Below, one piece after another: positions 8,978-17,109 of a stretch of 64,000 bases of DNA. Positions within the stretch are counted from its first letter, which is position 1; the number at the start of each line of letters is the position of its first letter. Origin of the DNA: Paenibacillus sacheonensis (GTDB lineage: Bacteria > Bacillota > Bacilli > Paenibacillales > Paenibacillaceae); assembly GCF_009909195.1 (NCBI RefSeq), contig NZ_JAAAMU010000020.1:60787-124786 (forward strand), read 5' to 3'. The notes below the pieces were generated by a model that saw only the letters and a program-made list of their open reading frames with translations, had not been told where the DNA came from and searched no databases. The position numbers and the translations under genes were made by a program.

Positions 8978-10162
8978 TTACTTCAGCGTCACCAGTTTAG
9001 GTTCGACTCTCCGAATCGACGCCTCCGATTGCCGCTGCTCCATCACATCAAGAATAAGCTCGGCCGCGGCGATGCCCATCTCTACCGGAGACTGGTCGAC
9101 GTATGCCTCCGGCATGACGCATTCCGCGGCAAAGCTCGGCTCGTCGCAGCTGACGATCGTCATCTGCCTCCCCCGCTGCCGGCACGCCCTGCCCACGAAC
9201 TGGGCGATATGCGCATCGACGGTGGCGATCGCTTCCAGATCGGGATGGCTGTCGAGAAAGTCGAAAATTTCCGCCGGAACCGGCTGATGATGCAGCTGGT
9301 TCATGCCCGTCACGATGGCAGGAGATACGGACAGCGACAGGCTCAAATGCACGAGCGGTATTCCCTCCGCCATCGCCGCCGACTGGAATCCGAACAGCCG
9401 CTCCTTGACCCCGGCCGTATAATCCGCGGGATAGCTCACGTAACCGACCTTGCGTTTGCCTGCGCGAATCAAGTACTCGCCCATCATGTACCCCACTTTC
9501 TCCGTATCGCAATGAACCGCATGGACCTTGTAGTCGCGAAAATACTTCTCCACGAAAACGATCGGAAACTTCTCCAGCAGCAGCCGCAGCAGGGCGTCGT
9601 GAATGAAATCGCTGCGGCTCGCGACGATAATCAGCCCGTCGACCGGCAGTTCGAGCAGCTGCTGCAGCGTCGATTGCTCTTCCCCGTTCTGTTCGTCCAC
9701 CCGCTTGAAGACGAGATGGCAGTCTCGCCGGCTGAGCTCGTATTCCACGCCGGAGACGAGCAGGGACTGATAACGGAACTCCATCCAGGGCATGATCATC
9801 CCGACTCTCCGGGGCTTTCCGGACCGCGCTTCCGCACGCAGCGCGCCGGCCGCCGCTACGATGGCCGCCCTTGCTTCGCTTCCAACTGCAGCAGCGCCAA
9901 TACCGGAAGCGTAAGCGTTCTGCGCCGCTTGCGCAGGCGCCTCTTGATCCGAGACGAACGTTCCTTTGCCGCGGTGGCGGAACAAATACCCTTCGGCGAC
10001 CAGTCCGATAATGGCATTCTTCGCCGTGATTCGGCTGACGTTGAACAGGTCCGCCAGCTTCCTCTCCGGCGGCACCTGATCGCCCGGCCGGAGCGCGCCG
10101 GTCTGGATCTGCTCCAGCACGTACTGTTGAATTTGGCTGTATAACGGAATTTGAGCTTTCAC
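8978..10162 (-). CDS. GntR-type regulator with LacI-type sugar-binding domain (AraR-like architecture)
   Basis: A 394-residue repressor-type protein. Residues 3-70 form a GntR winged helix (IPLYSQIQQYVLEQIQTG, then PPERKLADLFNVSR and GKGTFVS). From about residue 130 it has a periplasmic-binding-protein-like effector domain (RRVGMIMPWMEFRYQSLLVSG, then VDGLIIVASRSD). This is the layout of the arabinose repressor AraR. The start is taken as GTG at 10162 because GGGAGG lies nine bases upstream; an in-frame ATG at 10192 has no ribosome binding site, and the frame beyond it runs into a tandem repeat. It probably represses the SDR-led operon just downstream and itself, since both promoters share an exact sequence. 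Confidence 0.9.
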   Translation of the reverse strand: MKAQIPLYSQIQQYVLEQIQTGALRPGDQVPPERKLADLFNVSRITAKNAIIGLVAEGYLFRHRGKGTFVSDQEAPAQAAQNAYASGIGAAAVGSEARAAIVAAAGALRAEARSGKPRRVGMIMPWMEFRYQSLLVSGVEYELSRRDCHLVFKRVDEQNGEEQSTLQQLLELPVDGLIIVASRSDFIHDALLRLLLEKFPIVFVEKYFRDYKVHAVHCDTEKVGYMMGEYLIRAGKRKVGYVSYPADYTAGVKERLFGFQSAAMAEGIPLVHLSLSLSVSPAIVTGMNQLHHQPVPAEIFDFLDSHPDLEAIATVDAHIAQFVGRACRQRGRQMTIVSCDEPSFAAECVMPEAYVDQSPVEMGIAAAELILDVMEQRQSEASIRRVEPKLVTLK

Positions 10163-10199
10163 GAAACGGAACCTCCCGAATGATAACGGCATTAAATAA

Positions 10200-10230
10200 T
10201 GGATATATTGAGTATAGTATATTGGATATA
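10200..10230. promoter_or_regulatory. candidate autoregulatory operator region
   Basis: The plus strand reads TGGATATATTGA at 10200-10211 and ATTGGATATA at 10221-10230. The first is identical to the site at the operon promoter. The second is a 10-mer that also occurs there, as TATATCCAAT at 8966-8975. Both flank or overlap the regulator's -10 region, a good position for repression. Confidence 0.5.
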
Positions 10231-10239
10231 AACTGACAA
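10211..10239 (-). promoter_or_regulatory. SigA-type promoter of the GntR/LacI-type regulator
   Basis: The minus strand has TTGTCA, a 17-bp spacer, then TATACT. It lies about 50 bp upstream of the GTG start. Confidence 0.75.
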
Positions 10240-10325
10240 ACGATCCATGATCCCCCGCGATCATCCCCGACGTCGCCGCCCGCGACGAGAAACGCTTCTT
10301 AACGGAAGTCGGTCCGGTGCTTTCG

Positions 10326-10391
10326 GCTTGCTTTTGGCTTGCTTTTGGCTTGCTTTTGGCTTGCTTTTGGCTTGCTTTTGGCTTGCTTTTG
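10326..10391. repeat. six perfect tandem copies of an 11-bp unit
   Basis: The unit GCTTGCTTTTG is repeated six times without error. It lies upstream of the regulator promoter and before the small protein gene at 10563. Because 11 is not a multiple of three, it is unlikely to be coding. Perfect short arrays of this kind are prone to slippage. Confidence 0.9.
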
Positions 10392-10562
10392 ATATGGCTA
10401 TCAGCTTGCATTCCACTTACGTTCGCCTTGGGTTCTTCTTGCTTTCCGTCGTAGGACACTCTATCAATTGGGCCGTTTGCATAGTCTTTTGGAAGAACAC
10501 AGCCGTACAAGCCTTCATAGAATGAGGTAGCTACACATTCAAAACTATGAGGGGGAATAACG

Positions 10563-11042
10563 ATGAGCATCGTTAATTATGTCACCAACAGCGGTTTCGA
10601 ATCCGGTCTCACGGGCTGGACCTACTCCGGCGCGACGCTCAACACGACCTACAGCCATACAGGTTCGAATTCCGCCCAAGTTGCCGCCGGAACATCCGGC
10701 TCTTATATCTACAAGTTCGTCAGCGTGCCGGACAGCAACAGCTTCGAGTTGATGGTCGCTTTGTCCAAGAACGGTACCGGTCTTGGGCCGTCCGTTATTG
10801 TCTGCGTATTCTATTACACGACAGGCTTCGTCTATCAGAACACGGGACTCATAGCTGCGATTCCTTCCCGGCTGCCGGATGGCACGGCGAACAACTGGAA
10901 AACGGCTTATTTCAACGTAGAACCTGCTTTCTCGGGCGCAACCATGGCGCAAATCTTCATAATGAACAATTCGCTGGCGAATTCGGTAGACTTGTTCGTC
11001 GATGATGTCCAACTGCTTAACGCCGCTTTAGATCTTGGCTAA
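10563..11042 (+). CDS. small carbohydrate-binding-module-like beta-sandwich protein
   Basis: A 159-residue protein with no clear signal peptide. It opens with NYVTNSGFESGLTGWTYSGA, the start typical of CBM4/9-like and related jelly-roll modules, and ends with VDLFVDDVQL, the usual last strand of that fold. It resembles the N-terminal modules found in repeat-rich surface or exosporium proteins of Firmicutes, but here the module stands alone. The ATG is preceded by GGGGG. A terminator follows directly, so it is a single-gene unit. The ligand is unknown and the function is inferred only from the fold pattern. Confidence 0.75.
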   Translation: MSIVNYVTNSGFESGLTGWTYSGATLNTTYSHTGSNSAQVAAGTSGSYIYKFVSVPDSNSFELMVALSKNGTGLGPSVIVCVFYYTTGFVYQNTGLIAAIPSRLPDGTANNWKTAYFNVEPAFSGATMAQIFIMNNSLANSVDLFVDDVQLLNAALDLG

Positions 11043-11082
11043 TGATTGGCACCAGCTGGCCGGTAACAGGTCCGTGCACGCG

Positions 11083-11124
11083 AAAAAGGGAAGCAACAGG
11101 CGCGTCCTGTTCTTCCCTTTTCTA
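11083..11124 (+). terminator. rho-independent terminator
   Basis: A long hairpin with arms AAAAGGGAAG-AACAGG and CCTGTT-CTTCCCTTTT follows the small module-like gene and ends in a T-run. Confidence 0.85.
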
Positions 11125-11167
11125 TTGCCTGATCAGCAAGGCTAGCGGGTTTGGGGTTGCTTTGCCG

Positions 11168-11689
11168 CTAGGTTGCGATCTTACTGTCAATCGTCAGCAT
11201 CGGTTCGCCAAGCTGCCCGCGCTCCTGCTCCTCGAGCATACGCTTCGCCACCCGATAACAGTCGTCGACTTGTTTGTTCCCGACGTATTTCATCGCGCTG
11301 AAGCTGAGCGCGCCGGCGACCGCCGTGCCGATGACGGGTACGAACTTCGTCGTGCTCTTGGTCACGATGCGGGCGGCGGCTTTCTTCAGCAGCGCGAAGA
11401 CCAATCTGCGCGTTACCGCATGGCCGATCAGCTGGCTGCCGACCGACGTGATCATGCTGTAAACGACGGCCTTGCGCCGCGTGTCCAGACCATCCAGCTG
11501 CTCCTCCGAGAGACCGAACCGTTTATTGATATCCGGAATGAGACGCATCAGCATGCCGACGTCCGCCAGCATGTCCGTGCCCGGAATCGGCACCATGGCC
11601 GCCGTCCCCGACAGCATCGCCCTTCTGGTGACCAGCTTTTTGCATGACTTGCGAACCTGCTCCAGCTCTTGCATCGTCCGTGGAAGCAT
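11168..11689 (-). CDS. hypothetical DUF697/YcjF-like protein
   Basis: A 173-residue basic protein. Two hydrophobic hairpin-like segments, each with a Pro-Ile-Gly type turn (AMVPIPGTDMLADVG near residues 30-45 and FVPVIGTAVAGALSFSAM near 118-135), recall the DUF697/YcjF and EcsC-like families of membrane-associated proteins. No enzyme motif is visible. The ATG at 11689 is preferred because GGGGG lies at proper distance; an upstream in-frame ATG at 11752 has no ribosome binding site. Its role is unknown. It is followed by an equally unknown gene's neighbourhood rather than by a known pathway. Confidence 0.7.
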   Translation of the reverse strand: MLPRTMQELEQVRKSCKKLVTRRAMLSGTAAMVPIPGTDMLADVGMLMRLIPDINKRFGLSEEQLDGLDTRRKAVVYSMITSVGSQLIGHAVTRRLVFALLKKAAARIVTKSTTKFVPVIGTAVAGALSFSAMKYVGNKQVDDCYRVAKRMLEEQERGQLGEPMLTIDSKIAT

Positions 11690-11772
11690 TGCGATTCCCC
11701 CTTCGACCTGTCGGCGGATGTCGTTCTCTCGTTCCGAGGCGGCGCGCTTCATGCCTGCTCGAAAGAGATTCC

Positions 11773-12000
11773 CTATATCCCCGTACGATATTTACGTTCG
11801 CTGGAGGAATCTTGTTTCGTCTGATCCTTCCGCTTCTCGTCCTGCTGCCCGATCGTCAGATCCTCCACCGGAATCGGGTCCACCGTCCGTTCGCTCTTGA
11901 AGCGGTCGAACAAGCTCTCCTTGTCGGTCGGAATCCCTTCCGGATTGTCGCGTTTCCCCTGCTGGCGAATCGATTTCCCGTTCCGTTCGAACTCGTTCAT
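11773..12000 (-). CDS. small hydrophilic hypothetical protein
   Basis: A 75-residue, strongly charged protein without hydrophobic segments, rich in Lys, Arg, Glu, Asp and Gln. No family is recognised. The ATG at 12000 has GGGGTGAT upstream; an in-frame GTG nine bases earlier overlaps that site and is less likely. The gene lies 83 bp upstream of the DUF697-like gene on the same strand. The ribosome binding site and complete frame make it likely real, but the evidence is moderate. Confidence 0.55.
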   Translation of the reverse strand: MNEFERNGKSIRQQGKRDNPEGIPTDKESLFDRFKSERTVDPIPVEDLTIGQQDEKRKDQTKQDSSSERKYRTGI

Positions 12001-12178
12001 GCCTATCACCCCGTCAAGTATGTCGTACTCTTATTTACCTGTTCGGGACGAACATCAAACAAACGGGCCTTGATTCGGAAGCGGAGGCCACCGTTTATCA
12101 TCGTGGCTTCCTTGCGGATTTACGGCATATCTATTGCCATCCATGCGTATTCCTTATCCTTAAATATGCTTCTTCCAG

Positions 12179-12730
12179 CTATTTTTTCAAAAACGTTTCG
12201 ATCGCAGGCGCCAGCTCCTCCGGCTCGACAGGCGTCTCGAACCTAGCTGCCGGGCGGCCATCGCGGCCGATAAGAAGCTTCGTGAAATTCCACTTGATGC
12301 AGTTGCCGCCGTACAGCTCCGGGTACTTCGTCTGCACGAACGAATCCATCCACCGCCCGTTCTCGGTCGACAGATCGAAGCCTTCGAACGGCAGCTCCCC
12401 GGTCAGGTAAGCGAACAACGGATGCGCGCGCGGACCGGTTACTTCCGTCTTCGCCGCAAACGGGAACGTGATCCCGAAGGTGTCCTCGCAATACGCGCGC
12501 AGCTCCGCGTCGCTGTCCGGCTCCTTGGCGTTGAATTGGTTGCAAGGGAAGCCGAGCAGTTCAAAACCTTGCTCCCGATAGGTATCGTACAACCTCTGAA
12601 GACCTGCGAAATGCTTGGAATAGCCGCAGCGGCTGGCCGTATTGACGATGAGCAGCACCTTGCCGCGATAATCGGACAATGGGATTATGCCGTGATCCGC
12701 GCTTTCGACCTCATACGAATAAATGGACAT
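12179..12730 (-). CDS. glutathione peroxidase-family thiol peroxidase
   Basis: A 183-residue peroxidase of the Gpx/BsaA family, which reduces hydrogen or lipid peroxides; bacterial Cys-type members commonly use thioredoxin. The peroxidatic Cys35 (TASRCGYS), Gln65 (FPCNQF) and Trp147-Asn148 (KWNF) of the catalytic tetrad are present. The ATG at 12730 has GAGGAGG at ideal spacing; a longer in-frame start has none. It is a single gene. Its closeness to the formaldehyde-fixation genes may be chance. Confidence 0.93.
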   Translation of the reverse strand: MSIYSYEVESADHGIIPLSDYRGKVLLIVNTASRCGYSKHFAGLQRLYDTYREQGFELLGFPCNQFNAKEPDSDAELRAYCEDTFGITFPFAAKTEVTGPRAHPLFAYLTGELPFEGFDLSTENGRWMDSFVQTKYPELYGGNCIKWNFTKLLIGRDGRPAARFETPVEPEELAPAIETFLKK

Positions 12731-12872
12731 GTACTCTGCCTCCTCGATCGGGTCTTGTATCCGAAATGTGATACTCATCTTAAGCCCGGCAGCCGCGGCG
12801 GGTCTAATATCGGTTTCAAATAGACGCTATAGCCTGCGCCAATATTACGGCTGCGGCCGCTTTCCGCGTATG

Positions 12873-12915
12873 CAAAAAGGCCGCATTTCTTGCCCCGAAG
12901 GGGGAATGCGGCCTT
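12873..12915 (-). terminator. rho-independent terminator after hxlB
   Basis: On the minus strand the arms AAGGCCGCATT and AATGCGGCCTT enclose a GC-rich loop and are followed by TTTTT. It lies 130 bp past the hxlB stop. Confidence 0.8.
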
Positions 12916-13030
12916 GGTCATTGCTATTGGTTACTGTTATTGCTGTTGGCTATTTCAGTTGGTTATTGCTATTACTTATGCAATTGCTATTGTTATTGGT
13001 TGGCTATTCGCTATTCGACAATCCCGTAGC
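12916..13030. repeat. low-complexity TTGCTATTGGTTA-like iterations
   Basis: About 110 bp is made of degenerate copies of words such as ATTGCTATTG and GTTATTGG. It lies between the hxlB stop and its terminator. No gene is seen here. Confidence 0.6.
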
Positions 13031-13044
13031 CGGCACCTTGCATC

Positions 13045-13611
13045 CTACTCCAAATTCGCATGCCGAAGCTTCATCGACTCCGCGGTCAAATCAAGCTTCT
13101 CCATCAGACGCAGCACGAGCGAGTCGAGGAAAAGCAGCAGCGCCTGCTCGAACAGCGACCCCATCGGCTGGACCGAGATGGATTTCGCCTCGTGGTCGGC
13201 CAGCGCCTTCGTCGCTCCGGGAATCCGTACGACGGCATCCGCCAGTTTGCCAATCCGCGATGAAGGCTCGACCGTCACGAGCGCCACCGAAGCTCCTAGC
13301 TGCTTCGCCTTCTCTGCCATCGCCGCCAGGCTGCCCGTCTCTCCGGATCCCGAACCGATGACGAGCAGATCGCCGGCGCCCAGAGCGGGCGTTACTGCCT
13401 CGCCTACCACATACGCGGGCAGACCTAGATGCATCAGCCGCATGGCGAACGCGCGGGTCATGAAGCCGGAGCGCCCCGCGCCCGCCGTATAGATTCTCCG
13501 CGCGCCGAGCAGCAGTTCCATGAATGCTTCGGCCTGCTCCTCCGAAATACCGTTCAAGGCCGCAGTCAGCTCCTCCAGCAGCATCGTCGTATACGTCGGA
13601 ATCGTCCCCAT
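13045..13611 (-). CDS. hxlB: 6-phospho-3-hexuloisomerase
   Basis: A 188-residue SIS-domain isomerase that converts 3-hexulose 6-phosphate into fructose 6-phosphate, the second step of ribulose monophosphate formaldehyde fixation. It has the SIS signatures YTAGAGRSGFM near residue 40 and LLVIGSGSGETGS near 82-94, and a catalytic Glu region around TVEPSSRIGKLAD. It begins seven bases after the hxlA stop with AAGGG upstream, so the two genes are co-transcribed. Length and synteny match the Bacillus hxlAB operon. Confidence 0.95.
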   Translation of the reverse strand: MGTIPTYTTMLLEELTAALNGISEEQAEAFMELLLGARRIYTAGAGRSGFMTRAFAMRLMHLGLPAYVVGEAVTPALGAGDLLVIGSGSGETGSLAAMAEKAKQLGASVALVTVEPSSRIGKLADAVVRIPGATKALADHEAKSISVQPMGSLFEQALLLFLDSLVLRLMEKLDLTAESMKLRHANLE

Positions 13612-13617
13612 GGCCGG

Positions 13618-14250
13618 TTACCCTTGCGCGATCAGCTCGCGAATGCCGGACGCCGCCGCACGGCGGTCTTCCTGGCCGGTAATGCCGCCGCCTACGATGA
13701 TGAGATCAGGCTTTGCGTCGATTACCTGCTGCAGCGTATTCAGCTTGATGCCGCCCGCGATCGCGACCTTCGCATGTTTGACGACGCGCTTGATCGTCTG
13801 CAGATCGGCGAACGAGTTTTGGCCGACAGCCTGCAGATCGTAGCCCGTATGTACGCAGATATAGTCCACGCCGAGCGCATCGATTTCCTTGGCCCGCGTC
13901 TCGATGTCCTGGACGTTGATCATGTCGACCATGATCTGACGGTTCGTTTTGCGGGCTTCGCTTACGGCCCCCGCGATCGTGCGGTCATTGGAAGCGCCCA
14001 GCACCGTAATGATGTCCGCGCCGGCCTCGGCCGCTTTCATCACTTCATAGTCGCCCGCATCCATGATTTTAAGATCGGCCAGCACCGTCAAAGACGGAAA
14101 AGCCTCCTTGATCTCCTTTACGGCGCGCAGTCCTTCGTTAATGACGACCGGCGTTCCGATTTCCACGATATCGATAAACGACTCGACTTCCTTCACCAGC
14201 GCCTTCGCGCCCGGAATGTCCACCAAGTCCAAAGCCAATTGAAGTTTCAT
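13618..14250 (-). CDS. hxlA: 3-hexulose-6-phosphate synthase
   Basis: A 210-residue aldolase that condenses formaldehyde with ribulose 5-phosphate. It belongs to the orotidine-phosphate-decarboxylase superfamily, and the metal-binding segment ADLKIMDAG (Asp59, Lys61, Asp64) is intact. QLALDLVD at the N-terminus and AIAGGIKLNTL and IIVGGGITG near the C-terminus are phosphate-binding features. AAGGAG precedes the ATG. It heads the hxlAB operon, divergent from hxlR, so formaldehyde detoxification or assimilation is expected. Confidence 0.96.
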   Translation of the reverse strand: MKLQLALDLVDIPGAKALVKEVESFIDIVEIGTPVVINEGLRAVKEIKEAFPSLTVLADLKIMDAGDYEVMKAAEAGADIITVLGASNDRTIAGAVSEARKTNRQIMVDMINVQDIETRAKEIDALGVDYICVHTGYDLQAVGQNSFADLQTIKRVVKHAKVAIAGGIKLNTLQQVIDAKPDLIIVGGGITGQEDRRAAASGIRELIAQG

Positions 14251-14403
14251 TATTTTATCCGCTCCTTCTCCATGTTTGCATGCATTTCCGGTTCGGTGCT
14301 AGTATAGCCCCATGCCTGCAAGAAGGGTAGTACGCACTTTTTTCTTATCTAGTGCTTAAAAGTATACCGTGAACTATAATGAGGGTCGGAGGAGGTTGCG
14401 ATC
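14251..14403. promoter_or_regulatory. hxlAB / hxlR divergent control region
   Basis: For hxlA the minus strand has TATACT at 14301-14306 but no consensus -35, as expected if HxlR must activate it. For hxlR the plus strand has TATAAT at 14375-14380. AGTAYR words recur at 14301, 14330 and 14361, and GCACT and AGTGC at about 14335 and 14351 form an inverted pair. These are candidate HxlR contacts. Confidence 0.5.
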
Positions 14404-14772
14404 ATGGGACATCTGGATGAAAAATCGTTCAACTGCGAGAAGGAACTGACGCTGTCCGTCATCGGCGGCAAATGGAAAATGCTGATTCTCTGGCATCTCG
14501 GCAAAGAAGGCACCAAGCGTTTCGGCGAGCTGAAGACGCTGATCCCGGACATTACGCAGCGCATGCTCGTCAGCCAGCTGCGCGAGCTGGAGGACGACCT
14601 CATCGTGCACCGGAACGTCTATCCCGTCGTGCCGCCTAAAGTCGAATACTCGTTGACCGAGCTTGGGACGAGCCTTATGCCGATTCTCGAGGCGATGTAC
14701 AGCTGGGGCAAAACCTATATGGAAACGGTCGTCAAAGATAAAGTGGAGATCAAGGGTGACTTTACGCTGTAG
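14404..14772 (+). CDS. hxlR: HxlR, formaldehyde-responsive activator of hxlAB
   Basis: A 122-residue HxlR-family winged-helix protein ([14 protein letters not shown], then [21 protein letters not shown]). In the Bacillus protein, formaldehyde is reported to cross-link Cys11 and Lys13 within one helix. Here residue 11 is Cys and residue 13 is Lys (NCEK), so the sensing pair is kept at the same numbering. The gene is divergent from hxlAB, the classical arrangement. GGAGGAGG precedes the ATG. A hairpin terminator follows. Confidence 0.93.
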   Translation: MGHLDEKSFNCEKELTLSVIGGKWKMLILWHLGKEGTKRFGELKTLIPDITQRMLVSQLRELEDDLIVHRNVYPVVPPKVEYSLTELGTSLMPILEAMYSWGKTYMETVVKDKVEIKGDFTL

Positions 14773-14814
14773 AACGGCTGCATACGCAAATACGGAAAAT
14801 ACGCAAAACAAGTC

Positions 14815-14846
14815 GGCCCGGCAGTCAATGACTGCCGGGCCTTCTT
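14815..14846. terminator. terminator between hxlR and the GH30 gene
   Basis: A perfect hairpin (arms GGCCCGGCAGTCA and TGACTGCCGGGCC) lies between the converging genes. T-rich DNA is short on the plus strand (TTCTT) and TTTT appears further off on the minus strand, so it may serve both. Confidence 0.7.
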
Positions 14847-14869
14847 ATCGAGGAAAGATATCTACCCCG

Positions 14870-16735
14870 TTACTGCTTCACCAGCTGCCACTGCTGATTA
14901 TTCCCGCCATGATCCGTATACTGAATGATCGCGGCCCCGTCCGCGGTCGATTCCGAGCTTACGTCCATTAGCTTATTGCTGTTCTTGTTGAAGAGCTTCA
15001 CGTACCCGCCGCCGGCATCGGTTATTTTCCACTGCTGATTCGCGCCGCCATTGTCCGAATACTGGATGATCTGCATCCCGTCGTTCTGCGAGGCATTATT
15101 GACGTCCGCGAGCTGCCCGCTGCCGCGGTTCTTCAGCTTGTAATAGCCGCTCCCCGCATCGACGAACTGCCATTGCTGGCTGTAATTGCTGCCTCCCGTA
15201 TTCTGTACGAGCGCTGCTCCTAGCGCCGTCGAGCTGCCCGTCACATCGAGAAGCTTGCCGCTGTTGCGGTTGACGATTTTGTAATACGCCGACGTGTCGA
15301 TCGGCTGCTGCGGCGTATAGTTCGCGCCCGAAATGACGAACGTGGCCGTGGACTGCGCCGGAATCGTACGTTGGAACGTTTTGTTGGTCAGCGTCAGCCC
15401 CGAGATCGGCGCCAAATTATCGCTCGTGGACGTGACCGTCTGGTAGCCAGTCACCGACCCCGTGATGGAGGAGAACGCCGACAGATCATAGGTCACCGTA
15501 TTGGAGCTGCTGGAATCGTTCAACGTGACGATGACGAGGTTCTTGGATACCGTGTCGTACGCGGCGATGGAGTTGCCGTCTCCGATGTCGATGATCTTGT
15601 AGCCTGGGCGGATGAACTTGCTCCACTGCGCCAGCGCGTAGTATTTCTTATTGGTCACCGCCGTGAAATTCGAGCTCGGATCGTTCAGGTCGTTCACGTC
15701 CATCAGTCCCCAGCCGCCGCCGTCGACCGCCTGCCAGTAGACCCAGCCCGTATTCTTCATGTAGCGCAGGTCGTACACGATGGAGCGTGCCATCTCCATG
15801 CCGGAGGCGTCGCCGTCGCCGTGCTCGGACATCCAGATGTTCTTGCCGGCCGCCGCCGTATTGAAACCGACCCGATCGCTGCCGCCGTACGTATGCACGT
15901 TGTACTGCCAGATCGCGTTCTTGGTCGTCGCGGAGAAGCTGTTGATCGTGTCGCGCCCGTCATCGATACTCGTCTCGTCCGAAGCGCTTACCTTGGTCGG
16001 CGAGCCTTGCGTCGTGAGCAGATTCGCGACTTTCTGGATGATGATCTCCTGCTTGTTCCGGTCAAAATGCGCCCCCTCCTGCCGGTTGCCGTACGTCCAC
16101 CAGTTCGCGTTCGGCTCGTTCAGCGGCTCCAGCGTCCGGAAGGTCACGCCCCAGTAATCCTTGAAATGCTTGTTCACCGTCACGAGATAGTCCGCGAAGG
16201 CATCGTACATATCGTCCCGCAAATTGTTCGCTGCGCCATAATTCCCCGTCACGCTGCCGCTCTGCGTCATCCACCACGGCGGCGAATTCGAGAACGACTC
16301 CGCAATGAACTCGCTAGAAGAGATCCGCGACTTCGCCGCCTGCAGGAACCAGCGCTGGTTGGCGTCCGCCGTCCAATCGTAGGTGCCCTGCGTCGGCTGA
16401 AAACCGGGCACGCGCGCCCGCAGCTCCATGTTATTGGGATACGCGGGATTCTCGCCGCCCCCGATGTTGTACCGCACGATGTTCATGTTCAGCCCGCTGC
16501 TGGCGAACAGCTTATCCGCGTAGCTGTTGCGAACCGCATCCGGCGCGCCGCCGATCCGATTGGCGAACCAGGCGAGCGACGTCCCCCAGCCTTCGAAGGT
16601 TTGGAATTGCGTGCCGGGGTTCACCACCGCCGTGTAGTTGCTTGCGTGCGCGGACGGCGCGAACAGCGAATTGCCTCCGACGAAGGCGATTAGCGCAGCC
16701 GTGACCGCTGTTTTCTTTCCGATTCTTAACCGCAT
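14870..16735 (-). CDS. secreted GH30 glycosidase with C-terminal ricin-type lectin domain
   Basis: A 621-residue exported enzyme. A Sec signal peptide ends near residue 31 (SAHAS). The GH30 catalytic domain spans about 35-470. Glu207 (LEPLNEP) is the expected acid/base and Glu304 (WMSEHGDGD) the expected nucleophile. The segment FEGWGTSLAWFANRIGG recalls subfamily 5, endo-beta-1,6-galactanases, more than xylanases; this is from memory of the family. Residues 480-621 form a ricin-B/CBM13 beta-trefoil with three QxW repeats (QQWQF, QQWKI, QQWQL). It is a single-gene unit with AGAGAGGAA before the start. Likely role: cutting arabinogalactan or a related plant polymer outside the cell. Confidence 0.9.
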   Translation of the reverse strand: MRLRIGKKTAVTAALIAFVGGNSLFAPSAHASNYTAVVNPGTQFQTFEGWGTSLAWFANRIGGAPDAVRNSYADKLFASSGLNMNIVRYNIGGGENPAYPNNMELRARVPGFQPTQGTYDWTADANQRWFLQAAKSRISSSEFIAESFSNSPPWWMTQSGSVTGNYGAANNLRDDMYDAFADYLVTVNKHFKDYWGVTFRTLEPLNEPNANWWTYGNRQEGAHFDRNKQEIIIQKVANLLTTQGSPTKVSASDETSIDDGRDTINSFSATTKNAIWQYNVHTYGGSDRVGFNTAAAGKNIWMSEHGDGDASGMEMARSIVYDLRYMKNTGWVYWQAVDGGGWGLMDVNDLNDPSSNFTAVTNKKYYALAQWSKFIRPGYKIIDIGDGNSIAAYDTVSKNLVIVTLNDSSSSNTVTYDLSAFSSITGSVTGYQTVTSTSDNLAPISGLTLTNKTFQRTIPAQSTATFVISGANYTPQQPIDTSAYYKIVNRNSGKLLDVTGSSTALGAALVQNTGGSNYSQQWQFVDAGSGYYKLKNRGSGQLADVNNASQNDGMQIIQYSDNGGANQQWKITDAGGGYVKLFNKNSNKLMDVSSESTADGAAIIQYTDHGGNNQQWQLVKQ

Positions 16736-17109
16736 GAATTCACCGTTCCTCTCTTAGCTTAAATACGTTGCCAATACTATGCGGCACCCCTCCTATCCGG
16801 ATAAAAAATGCAGACGGATTTTGTTTCATTCGACGCCAACCGGCGCAACGTTAGGAACGGCGCGGCTTTCGCTCCCTATGGGCGCCCCAATTCGGAGTGA
16901 AACCCATTACATAAATCCGCAGGAGCCTCCCCCTCGCGCGGCCCGCTTCCTCCGCTCCGTGATACCAATAAATGCAAGCGTTTCCCGATTCATTCATGCA
17001 AACTTAAAAAAAGCCCCCGCGGGCGGAGACCATGCACAATCAAGCAGCAGTCGACAATCCCCGCCGTAGGCCAACCGGGGACGGCAATTTCGACTCTACT
17101 ACCTCTTCC
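16736..17109. promoter_or_regulatory. upstream region of the GH30 gene with a possible cre site
   Basis: No gene is supported in these 374 bp. TGCAAGCGTTTCCC at 16973-16986 matches the CcpA site consensus at 12 of 14 positions, about 240 bp before the GH30 start. Catabolite repression of a secreted glycosidase would be normal, but the distance is long. Confidence 0.3.

Noticed and set aside
10247..10525. Small hydrophobic membrane protein on plus
   Set aside because: The hydrophobic repeats (GLLLACFWLAF) come from the 11-bp DNA repeat; the frame covers the regulator's promoter and has no start signal.
8978..10570. A 530-residue version of the GntR/LacI-type regulator
   Set aside because: The extra N-terminus would translate the promoter and the 11-bp tandem repeat. 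A GTG with a strong ribosome binding site gives the normal family length.
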